The translations under genes were made by a program, and so were the position numbers. From Amoebophrya sp. A120 (taxonomy: Eukaryota > Sar > Dinophyceae > Syndiniales > Amoebophryaceae): DNA of 64,000 bases. The stretch lies in assembly GCA_905178155.1 (NCBI GenBank), contig CAJINV010000018.1, positions 786,609-850,608 on the forward strand, read 5' to 3'. Below, one piece after another: positions 54,385-64,000 of this stretch. Position 1 is the stretch's first letter. Every line of letters begins with the position of its first letter. A model generated the notes under the pieces. The model saw only the letters and a program-made list of their open reading frames with translations, was not told the origin of the DNA and did no database searches.

Positions 54385-57300
54385 TCAGGATATCGAACAG
54401 GACGCCGTCAATTTTCTTTTACCACCTCGCTGTTTTTCATTTCTTGCAACACGACCCCCATTTTCACCTTCCGCGTCAAAAAAGCCCTCCTCGTCCGGAA
54501 CAAAGAGTTCTTTGAACCCCAATGGCAATCCACTTTCCCGGTCCTGCAGCATGAGCCGCAGTTTGCGGATCCGGTCACAGGCGTGTTTCTGCAGGGTGAA
54601 ATCGCGATTGGCGGTCGTCCCAGCAGTTCCCGTGCCGCTCTTGCTGAACATCGGCAAGTATGAGCGGCAAAAGTGTCTGGGTCTGGAAAATTGCGAGATT
54701 TGTCATGCTTGTCTGGCATGACCAAAAAGTTTGTCATGCGTGTCCAAGAGACCCTTTTGCCGGTCATGCAGTCATGCGAAAAACGCAACACAAAGAAGCG
54801 CAGATATTTCTCATGCTTGGTGGTGCATTACAGAGCATTCACTGTTTCCAATGCAGCATTACAAGTTTCCAGACCCAGACACTTTTGCATTTGATAGCAA
54901 GCTGTTCTCAATCGGAAACGGCGTGCCACTCGGATCACGCTCCTCCTGCGAAGAGGTATTCATTTTGCTGACCCAGACAAGATATGGATTGTAAAAATGT
55001 CTGGGTCTGGATGAATGCATGTTTGTCATGCTTGTCTGGCATGAGTCTTACATCTGTCATGCACGTTACCCAAGAGCTCCATTTTTCTGTGATGCAGGAA
55101 GCAGTTTGTCATGCAGAATAGGCAACACCTAGAAGCTCAAACACTTGTCATGCTGAGCCAGCATTTGTAGCCTCATCATGAGACGCCACCCAGCATCACA
55201 AGTTTCCAGACCCAGACATTTTTACAGTTGATACAAGAGCGTCCAAAATCCTGTTCATCTGGACGAAATGCTGCGCGATGTTGTGGTTGTTGTCGTGCAG
55301 CTGCTCCATATGTTTAGCTGTAGTTGCATTTGTATTTGCTTGAATTTTACCTTCGGCAGAACTGTCGTCACCACCCTGCTCGTCTTGTTCACGCATCGAC
55401 ATTTTTGTTCTTGTTTGCTCAAGACGTAGCAGGCCCTCCGCCACGACCTCGGCATGGATTTGTGCCCTGCGCAGCATGATATCCAGAACCTCCAACCCAA
55501 CGCACCAGAGAAAGTCGTGCTCCAAGCAGTTTCCAGCCACACTCACGGTGCGCGCGCCGGGCAGGTTTCCCAGGTTTGCGGTTTTGAGGAAGCAAACATC
55601 CAGGTCGCTTTCGCGTGCTCGCTATCAAATGTAAAAATGTCTGGGTCTGGAAACTTGTGATGCTAAAAGTGAACGAGAGTTCCACTGCAATACGGAGCCA
55701 AGCATGACAAATTTTTTGGGCTCCTATGTGTTACGTGTTCCGCATGGCAAACTGCGTGTTTGCATCACAGAGAAGAGGACCGCTTCGTGCCCATGCATCA
55801 CAGATTCTTGAGTCATGTCAGACACGCATGACAAATGTAGGAATCTTCCAGACCCAGACATTTTTGCATTTCATACTCGCAAAATCTCGATAAACTCACT
55901 TTCCAATGGAGAGGGCTGGTTCGCTTCTGTCGTTCTTTCATCATGTTGGGAGTGCTGGTCGCGGCTCGATTGTAATTCAGTTCTTGTGCCACTGGTCGTG
56001 AGGCCTCCGCTCTGGGCCCCCTGCTGCTGCCTTTGCCTCTTAATTTTGTTTACGTGCGCAAGAGTGATCAGCTTATCGACTGCAAATTTGCAATTCTCAT
56101 GCCTGGACCGGCACGCACGGAAAAAGTAAAAATTGAAGTAGGAGTAGCTCCTACTACTTGCGAGGCATTCTTTATTTTACGAGATGATCACGATCAACTC
56201 TTAGACTGAGTCTAGCTACAGACTCATGTTCTAGGGCTAGACGCGCCTCTGTCTCCCATACTTTTTCCCAGCACAGCCTCCAGCACGACAATATTTCCGG
56301 TCCTCTTCCTTACAAGTGTAGAATTCCGAACAGGACATGAGTGTAGTGCGAAGGCTATCAAATGCAAAGATGTCTGGGTCTGGAAGATTCCGAAACTTGT
56401 CATGCAGATTTTCCATGATCCATGTCATCTGGAATGCAGGAACTAGCATGACAGATTCTGTGGGATTCCTATCATGCCTACTTATCCTGCATGAGAAACT
56501 TCCTCTCAGCTCCGTCAAAAGTGGACAACTTTTGGCATTCATGCAACACAGATTTTTGCATGATCCAGAATTAGCATCACAAGGTGCAACCTTCCAGACC
56601 CAGACATTTTTGCATTTGATAAAGGCAGAGTGTGAAGCGGGAGTTGGTGCGTAAAACTTCGAGGAGTCAAGTCCTCTATCCTGTGCGTTGCGGTTCCCGG
56701 CCCCGCCATGGAGGGCGTCGTCACCGTGATCCCCACCTTCGGGTCGAGCGCTTGTGCCCTTCCAAGCCACAATCTGTCATCCTCGGTAAGGAGTCCGTCT
56801 GGTTCTACCGCTCGTTTCCCACGAGAATCGTCGGGCTCGAAACACTGTTTGTGTTTGATATTCTCCCGTCGTATTGCCACCGTGTCGCTCAGCTGTACGT
56901 AGTTTAAACAGACTCGCGGAATGAGAAACAGACTGTCCTGCTCGCCGTTCTCTGCAGCTTGGCCTTTCGAGGACGTGGTAGAAGTTCTTGCATACGTCGT
57001 GGTAGTACCACCTGCAGCAGTCCGCCGGCGAGGCTTTTTTGCCAACAGCAGCCTCTTATCCTGTGCAAAAGTATCGCACTCGTACTAATTGCAATCTTGC
57101 ATGACAAACCTACCTTTTTACCTGAATTAGCATTACAAATTCCACTATTCTTTCTGATAAAATTTGTATATGCAATTTATAGATACTACGTACGATACTT
57201 TTGCAATGCATACCTCTTTACCACCGCTAAACTCAAGGTCGGTTCCGAGTAGAGCCCTTGCAAAAGCGTATCTGAGTAAAAACGTACCCACACCAGAGCT

Positions 57301-59589
57301 GTAATGCAGATTTGCAAAGACAGGAAGACTTGTAATGCGCATCCCCATGAGAGCCATTTCCAATCGTGTTTTGGAATTTGTGATGCTGTGAACAGGATCA
57401 GCAGATGAATCTGTGATGCGGCTGCACTTGCTAACCTGCACTACACTGCAGAGTGCAACTTGTCATGTGTGACTCACAAAACTCCTAGGTTTGTGTTGCA
57501 AAATCCCCATCCTGACTCTGGTGTGGGTACTACGTTTTTACTGAGGATAAAGCGTCCACAGTGCGGGTCGCTGACCGCACAGGAAAGTCGTGACTGAAGG
57601 GTCGTTTGCGTTATCTTCTACTACCGAAGTAGATGCGGCTTGTTCTGCAACACCAACAGTGTACGGATTTTGTGCGGAGAGATGAACGTCCTCCGCTTGC
57701 TTGGAAAAGACACTCCGGTCCGTGATACAACTTGTAGTTCTTGCAGTTTCATCGGAACTTGCCTCCCGTTCCACTTCTAGCGTCTTCGGCTGTTCCGTAA
57801 ATTTCTGGCCGAGAGCCATCTTGGTGAGGTCCATGTCCAGATAGGAACAGGAAAGCAAGGAGCGCGGCGGTATGTAGCTGAACAAATTGAAGCACGACAA
57901 ATTCGTGTCCTTCCGTGTTTGCGAAGAAGAAGAAGGAGCTTCACGTGGGCCGTGCCCAACTTGTTCTACTTCCGGCGTAAAATTATGATCCGCGATATTT
58001 TTATGCATTGCCAGCGGGTACCACTTGACAAAAGCTGCGATCAAATTTCGCTGCCGCGATTCAAAGATTTCCCTGGTCTCGGGCAAAACGACGCCGGCAG
58101 GAACGGCTAGCGCATTTCCATTTGGACGGAGCAGATCAGCGCTTTTGAACCCGCCTGCTAGGTCATTCATCAGAACGCCGCATTCCTTCGAGGCCTTGCT
58201 TCGCAGCTCCACTCCGGAGCGCGGGTCGTCCCGGGGTACGGACAGATCCATCGGCAGCTGCTCAGTGTGGCGATTCAGGTTGGCCAGGGCGTACAGCAGC
58301 GACGTGCGGTCGATTTTCTTGGGTGTTCCACTAGTTTGCCGCCACTCGTAGCACGCTTCAGGCGTCCTTGCAGCGGCATAATTCAGTGGCGCATCTGAAA
58401 CAAGGTCGTGAACGGCCCCGCTTCGAATTTTTGCCTCCTGCTCCTGCATAATTTCTTCTTGACTTTTCGTCCCTTCGTGGTTGTCTTGCGTCATTCGCTG
58501 CTCCACTTGCGCACACATCTGCTCCCACACGCCGAAGTAGACAAACACATTCGCGTGCCACGCGTTTCCGGCCACGTGCGGATGGAAGAGTATTCCCTGA
58601 AAATGACCCATCCCCACCCACTTTTTGCATGACAAACACGATGATTTTATGTATGTTTTGCATGACAAATTGGATGGGGATGGGTAATTTTCGGGGAATA
58701 AAGAGCGCCCGCCAAAAACACACGGGAAAGCCGTTCACGAAGACCCTGCACGGGTCCTCATCGACAGGGAAAGGAACAACGGCACAGCTACCGCCACTGG
58801 AGGCATCTTGTTCTATGCCGTGTCGTGGCAATGTAGCATTACGATTACGTTCGGTCGCCTTCGGGTAGCGGCGCTGCGTGTTGCGGTCGCCGTAAACGTC
58901 GACCGCTTCTTTGTCGAAAAATGCTTCCCAGTGCTTCTTATGGATTGTGGAAACTTGTGATGCTGGGCGGCGCATCATGAAGAGGCCACAAGTGCTGGCT
59001 CAGCATGACAAGCTTTTGAGCTTCTAGGTGTTCTTGCCTATTCTGCATGACAAACTGTGTTTCTGCATGACAGCAAAGTGGGGCTCTTGGGTAAAAACGT
59101 GCATGACAGATTTAAGAGTCATGCCAGACTAGCATGACAGAGCTCGCATTCTTCCAGACCCAGACATTTTTGCATTTGATACTTCTCGACCAGTCGATAG
59201 GTGTAGTCCGGGATGAGTTTTGTAGAGTCCTGCAGCTCAACCTCATCATCTTGATCCTGACCCTCAAGCGGTTGGTCATCATGACCGCCCTCGAAAGAAC
59301 TGCTAGCGTCAGGAGCACCACGATCCCTATGCTGCTGGTCCTGGTCGTTCCTGGTGTTCCTGATCCTCGGGTCAGCGTCATTACAAGAAGACGGCCCCAA
59401 CACGGCGAACAGCTGCCAGGGCGCCTTGCGCGTGGCGCCCAGACTGACTTTCAAGTACTGCACGGTGTTCGGTCTGAGAAAGGGGGCGGGAGTATCGAAA
59501 AGCGTGACGCTGGCAAACTCCGGGTCGTTTGGCTCGAGCAGGTCGTAGGGGACAACGTCATTCCCGAGGTTGCGGAGGAAGACACGCAT
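54385..59589 (-). CDS. Hypothetical protein, ten exons, nine introns
   Basis: 1067 codons; family not recognised. ATG 59589 begins MRVFLRNLGNDVVPYDLLEPND, with no signal peptide. Eight introners (B, C, F, A, B, B, B, B) and one GT-AG intron (56151-56313, donor GTAAGG) are removed to keep one frame. Junctions include RLVEK/HWEAFFDKEAV, CFWRALF/HPHVAGNAWHANVF, LWTL/LQGLYSEPTLSLAVVKR, LHTLP/SHYTHVLFG, ILHL/SYSYFNFYFFRACRS, EIL/RARESDLDVCFLK and ILDAL/VWVSKMN. The aromatic block RVFVNGFPVCFWRALFHPHVAGNAW is the most conserved-looking part. A Cys-containing block (CRSRHENCKFAVDKL) and VAGNCLEHDFLWCVGLEVLDIML follow. Acidic and Ser-rich spacers separate the blocks. Confidence 0.75.
54659..54896. 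mobile_element. Introner family B, gene 54385-59589
   Basis: Repeat GCAAG. Removal reads IENSL/PMFSKS. Confidence 0.93.
54983..55233. mobile_element. Introner family B, gene 54385-59589
   Basis: Repeat CAAGA. Removal reads ILDAL/VWVSKM. Only 86 bp from the next introner. Confidence 0.93.
55623..55875. mobile_element. Introner family B, gene 54385-59589
   Basis: Repeat CTCGC. Removal reads IEILR/ARESDL. Confidence 0.93.
56356..56621. mobile_element. Introner family B, gene 54385-59589
   Basis: Repeat AAGGC. Interior is the reverse orientation of the 35096 subtype. Removal reads LHTLP/SHYTHV. Confidence 0.92.
57057..57212. mobile_element. Introner family A, gene 54385-59589
   Basis: Repeat CCTCT. 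Removal reads AVVKR/LLLAKK. Confidence 0.92.
57269..57549. mobile_element. Introner family F, gene 54385-59589
   Basis: Repeat AAGCG. Arms AAAAACGTACCCACACC and mirror. Removal reads ALWTL/LQGLYS. Confidence 0.93.
58591..58700. mobile_element. Introner family C, gene 54385-59589
   Basis: Variant ends TATTCCCTGAAAATGACCC and mirror. Repeat AAGAG. Removal reads FWRALF/HPHVAG. Confidence 0.92.
58939..59181. mobile_element. Introner family B, one arm decayed, gene 54385-59589
   Basis: The left arm lost most of the B inverted repeat; the right arm is intact. Repeat CTTCT. Removal reads YRLVEK/HWEAFF. Confidence 0.9.
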
Positions 59590-60306
59590 CTTTATAGAGT
59601 TGTAGTGTGCTGTTGCACTTGTACTTACTACACCTCGCTCCTTTTGTCTTTTGTGGATCTGAAGTTCATCGTACTTCCTAGCATACTGTCAGATGCAGAT
59701 CCAGTTCTCACCACACCTATAGACGAACACGAACAGCAGAGATGAGCAGTCGTCCACCACCACTGATCTTGTTACTAGGTTGATGATTGAAGATAGCGCG
59801 GCACACAAAAATTTTTCGAATGTTCAGCGCCCTGCATGTTGCGCTTTTTCTTGGAAAAAATCCACCTAAGAACAAAGACAAACTCAGACTTCAGACGATG
59901 TAAGAGTGAGAAGAAGTCCAGTTCTTTCACGCCCCTGCAACCGCGGTTGCAGTTTGAGCAGGCGATGGACTATCATCATCATCAATTTGATTCCCAGCAT
60001 CCTCCAACAAGTTCTGTCTCTTCGCCGCCAGCCGCTGCTTCAGCACCTTCCACAGCCGTTCCCGAGTCTATGCTGGGTGAAAGAATGTCAAGTCGAAAGT
60101 CTTGTATACGTACAATTGTACAAATTTCCGTCGAAGATGGTGCTGCTGATCGCCAGTGAAATTAACATCAGATGCCTCCACGCCAAAGAGTTGCAGTGCT
60201 CATGCAGCAAAGTCGAGAAGCAAACGAAGCTATTGCTATTGTGCTTTCTTGCATTTCAATCGTACCACGTACTAGGCACAGACCTCAAGAGCAGATGCAT
60301 CTGATC
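59590..60306. other. Spacer
   Basis: RAP gene 3' region and leader of gene 54385-59589. Nothing recognised. Confidence 0.5.
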
Positions 60307-63300
60307 TTATTTTTTCCATCTTCTATAATGACAAAAGACATGGACTCGACAAACTACACCACCTCCGGATACATTTTTCTTCGTCCTCTCCCCGCGAAAA
60401 GGGTCGCAGTCGAGATAGGGCATACGGAAGAATTCGTAGCCGCTTTTCGCCAGCAGCCACGTCTCGAATTTGTCTTTTCCGGTGGGGGTTCTTTCGCAGC
60501 CCTTGCTCCGGAAAAAATGATTTGGGCCGTCGTATTCCAGAATGATGGTCCGGTCTCGCTCCTCTGGGTAGGAGAAATTGCAGCTGGTAGGCCTGTGGAC
60601 CACATCATGATGAGAACAATGCTGATTGTGATCAGTCCCATTGTTGGTATCGCCGGGAACAATTTGGCTGTTAGAGTTCCTCCTCCTTCGCGACGACAGC
60701 AAGAACTGTGGATCGACATCCAACACAAAGTCCACAGACCGGTCCAACAGCGTTATTACAATGAAAAATGCCCCCACCCCCGAACCTGGGAGCATTGGTA
60801 TTGCAAACCTTTCCAAATGAAACACTCGCCCTCATGCATCTATTAGCATCACAGGTTTCCGATCGTGAAGAGCAAAAATCTGTATTGCAAAAGATCCCAG
60901 CAAGAGCGGCGCTTGTCATGCAAGTGATGCGATACACGCCTAGAATCTGCATCAGAAAGATTCGCACGCCTTTCATGCATGACAAAAAGTTTTCATTTGG
61001 AAACTTCGCATCACAAATATTAATATTTGCAATTTCAGGGGTGGGGGCACTTTTCACTGTAATAAGCGTGATCCAGACTTCGCGTCGGTGCTTCAAGCCG
61101 AAGCTGTCCATTTCCCGGGTCAGGTACTTCTCCGATAGAGTGGGCGCAAAAGCGGTGAATGGCGTGTTCTGCGAGATGTAGGACGACCTCACTCCGCGGG
61201 GATCGGCAGACGCCGGAGTCGACGAAGCCCTCGTCGCGCCGAAAGTAGCTGCTCTACTAGCTCCCAGCTTAGCTGCGCCTTGATGGTCTGCTCCCGAACC
61301 CGTAGGTGCAGTGTTCAATTTCTTCACCTGCGACGTCACGGCCAGGCGCTGCAGTTTCGCTCGCAAAAAATCCGCCTCTGCAGTGAAATCCAGCGCTATC
61401 GCTGCACGCAGCGCCATCCGGAGATCCGTCTGGTGTAGGTGGTGGTGCGTAGAACGCGGCGCTGGCGGTATTTGCGCTTGATATCTTCGGGCCATACGGT
61501 CGTCATCATCTTCCCCGCGGCCAGTGCAGCTGCTCGAAAGACGGCTTGCAGTTGTGGCGGTGGTGCAAGAATTTCTACTCGACGCTGTGGTCGCTCCTTC
61601 TTCTCGCGCCATCGCTACCCTCTCTAGTTCCATGATTGGAGCGAACAAACAGGCTTGCGCGAAATCGCGAAACTCGCTAGCCTGGTGCCAGTCAATCGGT
61701 TTTGTCGCAGTCAAGGTTGTGGATGCAGCTGCGTCGGCACTAGAACGATGAGGACTACTAGCGCCGCCATTCGCCCCTAACACGCAGAAGCTCCAGACAA
61801 CGTTCGCGGCTTGTCGCAAATCTGGTGAAGATGATCCAGTGATGCTGCTGCGTCCTCCCTTACTCCGGCGGTGCCCCTGCTCCACAAGTCCAGAATTGTT
61901 TTCGGCCGCCTTTGTGGCGCCAAAAGCAACACCTCCGGCTGCGTTTGTTCTTTCGCAACAAGTAGCAGTCTCCTCGGATGTTTCGACGTCGGTTGAAGAT
62001 GCTCTACCTCTAGTACAACTTTCTGGTCGTGCATCAAAGAAAAAAAGTTCGTCACGATCACTCATGCGCATTTTCGCAAGACAAAACTTTCTGTCATGCG
62101 TAAAAATGCATCACAGCCACACTTCATAAGGGATTTCTCTAGTGTTTCTGCAATACAGAGGAAAGTTGTGATGCTAAAAAAATTTCTAAATGCAAAGCCT
62201 GCAAGTTAATGACTGTGATATATAAACTTTTTTCTCTCCATATCGTGATCCCAACATCACGTTCCTCGCCTCGCGAAAAATCCTCTCTTCCAGCATTTTA
62301 TCCCGGCAGTCGAGAATGGCCATGCACCGGATGATCTGCACGCACGCAAGCCAATCCAGCTTCTCAAACTCTTTGATCGCTTTCACTTTGCCCAACACCT
62401 GCACCAAAAGCGCGTCCTCGCGCCACCGCCACTCGGTGCAGAAGTACAAAATGTTAGACAGATTCCGCAAGTGCACCTTCGCTAATTTTGCGGACGGTTT
62501 GTGGCAGAAGATGGCGTTGAAGCAGGCTGGGTGGGATAACTTCCTCAAAAATTCTATCAGTTCTAAAAACGTCCCCACCCCATAGGTGTCACACAATAAA
62601 TTCTGCATGCCAAAAACGTTTCTCATGCGCAGGCCCATGAGAAGTAATTTCCAGTCGTGTTTTGGAATTTGTTATGCTATAATCAGCATGCTAAGCTACC
62701 TCTGTGATGCTTCCGAACTAGCTGAACAGGACTACAATACAAGGACGGACTTGTCATGCCAAACAACCAAAGTTGGCTGATTTGTCTAGCAGATTTCCGA
62801 TCGTGTTGCTGATGTGGGGACGTTTTTACTCAGGATAAATTCCTCCGCAAAGGGAAAGACCAGCCGTTCCTGGTCGCTGTCTGGCAGTTTCGCCATTCCG
62901 TACAGAAAACTTCCGACATCGTGACAGTTCCAAAACAGGGCAGGTGGTTCTCGGGCGGCTACAGGCGTAGTGGCAGGGACAGTTGGGCAGCTGGCAACAA
63001 CATCACCGCTGCTTTGCGACTGCGATTCCGAACAAGAATGTGAGGACAGATCACTATCGCGCTCGCCATTAACAAATCCCGGCGACTTTCCTGGTTCGAG
63101 AAACGAATCAGTGTCCTGACCGAGCACTGCTTCCCGGCCTGTTGTCCTGACCGGCCGTTGTCCTGACGGAGCACTGCTTTCGTCCGACAGACCAGAGCCT
63201 CCGCTTTCGGAAAAATTGTCGCGCTCGACGCAATTATCCGCACATTTGGACGACGAGTTTTTATCAGTATCAACAGCATCAATCTCCGGCACGAATAGCA

Positions 63301-64000
63301 TTTTCACAGCGAACTCGAACCCTTCCTTCGCCAGGTCGAGGGGTAAAATCCCCCTGCCGCCGAAGGACGCGATGACGTTTGTGAACTCACGGCAGTGTGC
63401 TGGCTCCTTCAGCTGGTCCCAACGTTTTTGCAGCAATCCCTCCATTTCACTGAAAGGCAGATGCAGCTCCGCGCTGGCCGCCGCGGTGAGGGAGCACACC
63501 AGGTCGGTGGGCCGGGCGTGCGGCGAACGCCAGATTTCGTAGAATGTGTCTTGTAATGAAGAGACTGGCGCTGGGCCTCGGGAAATCAAGTCGCCACTGG
63601 TATTGTGGCTTATTTTCTGAAGACCCTTGCCTTCGTTCATGGTTCTTCTTGTAGAAGGCGAGTCATTTTGATTGTTCTGATGGTTGGCGGGGACAAAGGC
63701 TCCTGCTCCGCCTCGTCGTCGCGCTTCTGCTTTGCTCGCTACCGAGCCTTGTTTCTTTCCACCGCCGCCGCGTACAGCTGCGTCGTGGAGCTTGTCCAGC
63801 AAACATTGCACCTCCGGGTGCGCCGTTTGCTCCGCAAGAAACTCAGACGTGTGTTTTCGTAGTTCTGCGGTAGGAACTACGCCTCGGTGCTGATGGGCAG
63901 GTCTTGAAGATGTCGCTTTCGTTTTGATGTTCGTCGACGAGCTGCGAGAAGCGCACTTCGTTGGTCCGTCTCCCCCCGTTGAAATGGAAATCGACACACG
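60307..64000 (-). CDS. RAP-domain (FAST/RAP-type) organellar RNA-binding protein, 5' partial
   Basis: The C-terminus carries a RAP domain: RDRTIILEYDGPNHFF, then KDKFETWLLAKSGYEFFRMPYLDCDP. RAP proteins bind RNA in mitochondria or plastids and are greatly expanded in apicomplexans and dinoflagellates. Upstream lie helical-repeat-like stretches (LRKLSHPACFNAIFCHKPSAKLAKVHLRNLSNILY, EFEKLDWLACVQIIRCMAI, and TNVIASFGGRGILPLDLAKEGFEF), as expected of FAST/OPR/HPR-type repeats. Long Ser/Gly insertions intervene. Introners F (62555-62836), L (62032-62242) and H (60754-61064) interrupt it. Joins read AEEF/LRKLSH, LGSR/PESCTRG and ITL/LDRSVDFVLD. Stop TAA at 60307. The frame is open at the right edge with no ATG, so the start lies beyond the window. 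Confidence 0.85.
60754..61064. mobile_element. Introner family H, RAP gene
   Basis: Repeat AGCGT. Closely similar to 38484-38788. Removal reads VWITL/LDRSVD. Confidence 0.92.
62032..62242. mobile_element. Introner family L (diverged, possibly G-related), RAP gene
   Basis: Arms CATCAAAGAAAAAAAGTT and AACTTTTTTCTCTCCATA. Repeat TCGTG. Removal reads MLGSR/PESCTR. Confidence 0.8.
62555..62836. mobile_element. Introner family F, RAP gene
   Basis: Repeat AATTC. Arms AAAAACGTCCCCACCCC and mirror. Removal reads FAEEF/LRKLSH. Confidence 0.92.

Noticed and set aside
56-55875. CRISPR-like spaced repeats
   Set aside because: The repeats are paired inverted ends of introners at gene-specific positions, not regular arrays.
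56237-56313. Alternative C-terminal exon ending KKYGRQRRV
   Set aside because: It is out of frame with the preceding exon after removing the family B introner; the GTAAGG donor at 56313 fits phase and sequence.
56-62836. Recurring peptide words such as LQKYRTR and CKSIVLV in many short frames
   Set aside because: These are translations of the family A inverted arm, not a protein repeat family.
56-62836. Elements removed from DNA (ciliate IES-like) instead of RNA
   Set aside because: TAT...ATA tips recall TA-bounded IESs, but coexistence with GT-AG introns in dinoflagellate-like genes makes RNA splicing the simpler view; genomic versus cDNA comparison would settle it.
1-64000. tRNA, rRNA or other structured RNA genes
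   Set aside because: No cloverleaf or rRNA-like block was recognised by eye; a covariance-model scan would be needed to exclude small ones.

Overview
This window is nuclear DNA of a protist, most likely a syndinian dinoflagellate of the Amoebophrya type. I infer that from the sequence style, not from a marker gene. All 15 genes I can support lie on the minus strand, as in dinoflagellate unidirectional gene blocks. Coding sequence is broken by many introns, and the proteins carry long Ser/Thr/Gly-rich insertions. Several families are typical of alveolates: RAP-domain protein, single-domain voltage-gated channels with EF-hands, DUF268, GT61. The decisive trait is a dense population of transposon-like introns (introners), which is known from Amoebophrya genomes.

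Layout (all genes minus strand). 1-1148: presequence protein (3' partial). 1772-2600: Mpo1/DUF962. 3248-7350: DUF268. 9764-11637: coiled-coil protein. 12575-13555: unknown. 16169-23657: very large GT61 glycosyltransferase. 24399-26735: mitochondrial carrier of the oxoglutarate/malate type. 27721-31019: disordered protein. 32390-35736: unknown. 36629-39937 and 41105-46130: tandem pair of voltage-gated cation channels. 47571-48008: small Cys-containing protein. 49307-53554: secreted or ER SET-domain methyltransferase-like protein. 54385-59589: unknown, nine introns. 60307 to the right edge: RAP-domain protein (5' partial).

The main result is the intron system. I delimit 56 elements of 110-500 bp (one composite of 1.9 kb) in about 12 terminal-inverted-repeat families, called A to L here. 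Nearly every element begins TAT and ends ATA and is bordered by a 5-bp direct repeat. Deleting the element plus one repeat copy restores a single open frame. For nine multi-exon genes this leaves a coding length that is an exact multiple of three: 219, 766, 1657, 347, 810, 804, 847, 680 and 1067 codons. The boundaries are not GT-AG. Eleven ordinary GT-AG introns coexist in the same genes.

Other structure: a 1.35-kb near-palindromic element upstream of 12575-13555; a composite intron (41256-43142) holding a GC-rich and GAGAGGGT-type repeat, an assembly N, and a plus-strand piece of another gene that has its own introners; a duplicated exon at the left edge; and a 1-kb GC-rich block at 31.2-32.2 kb.
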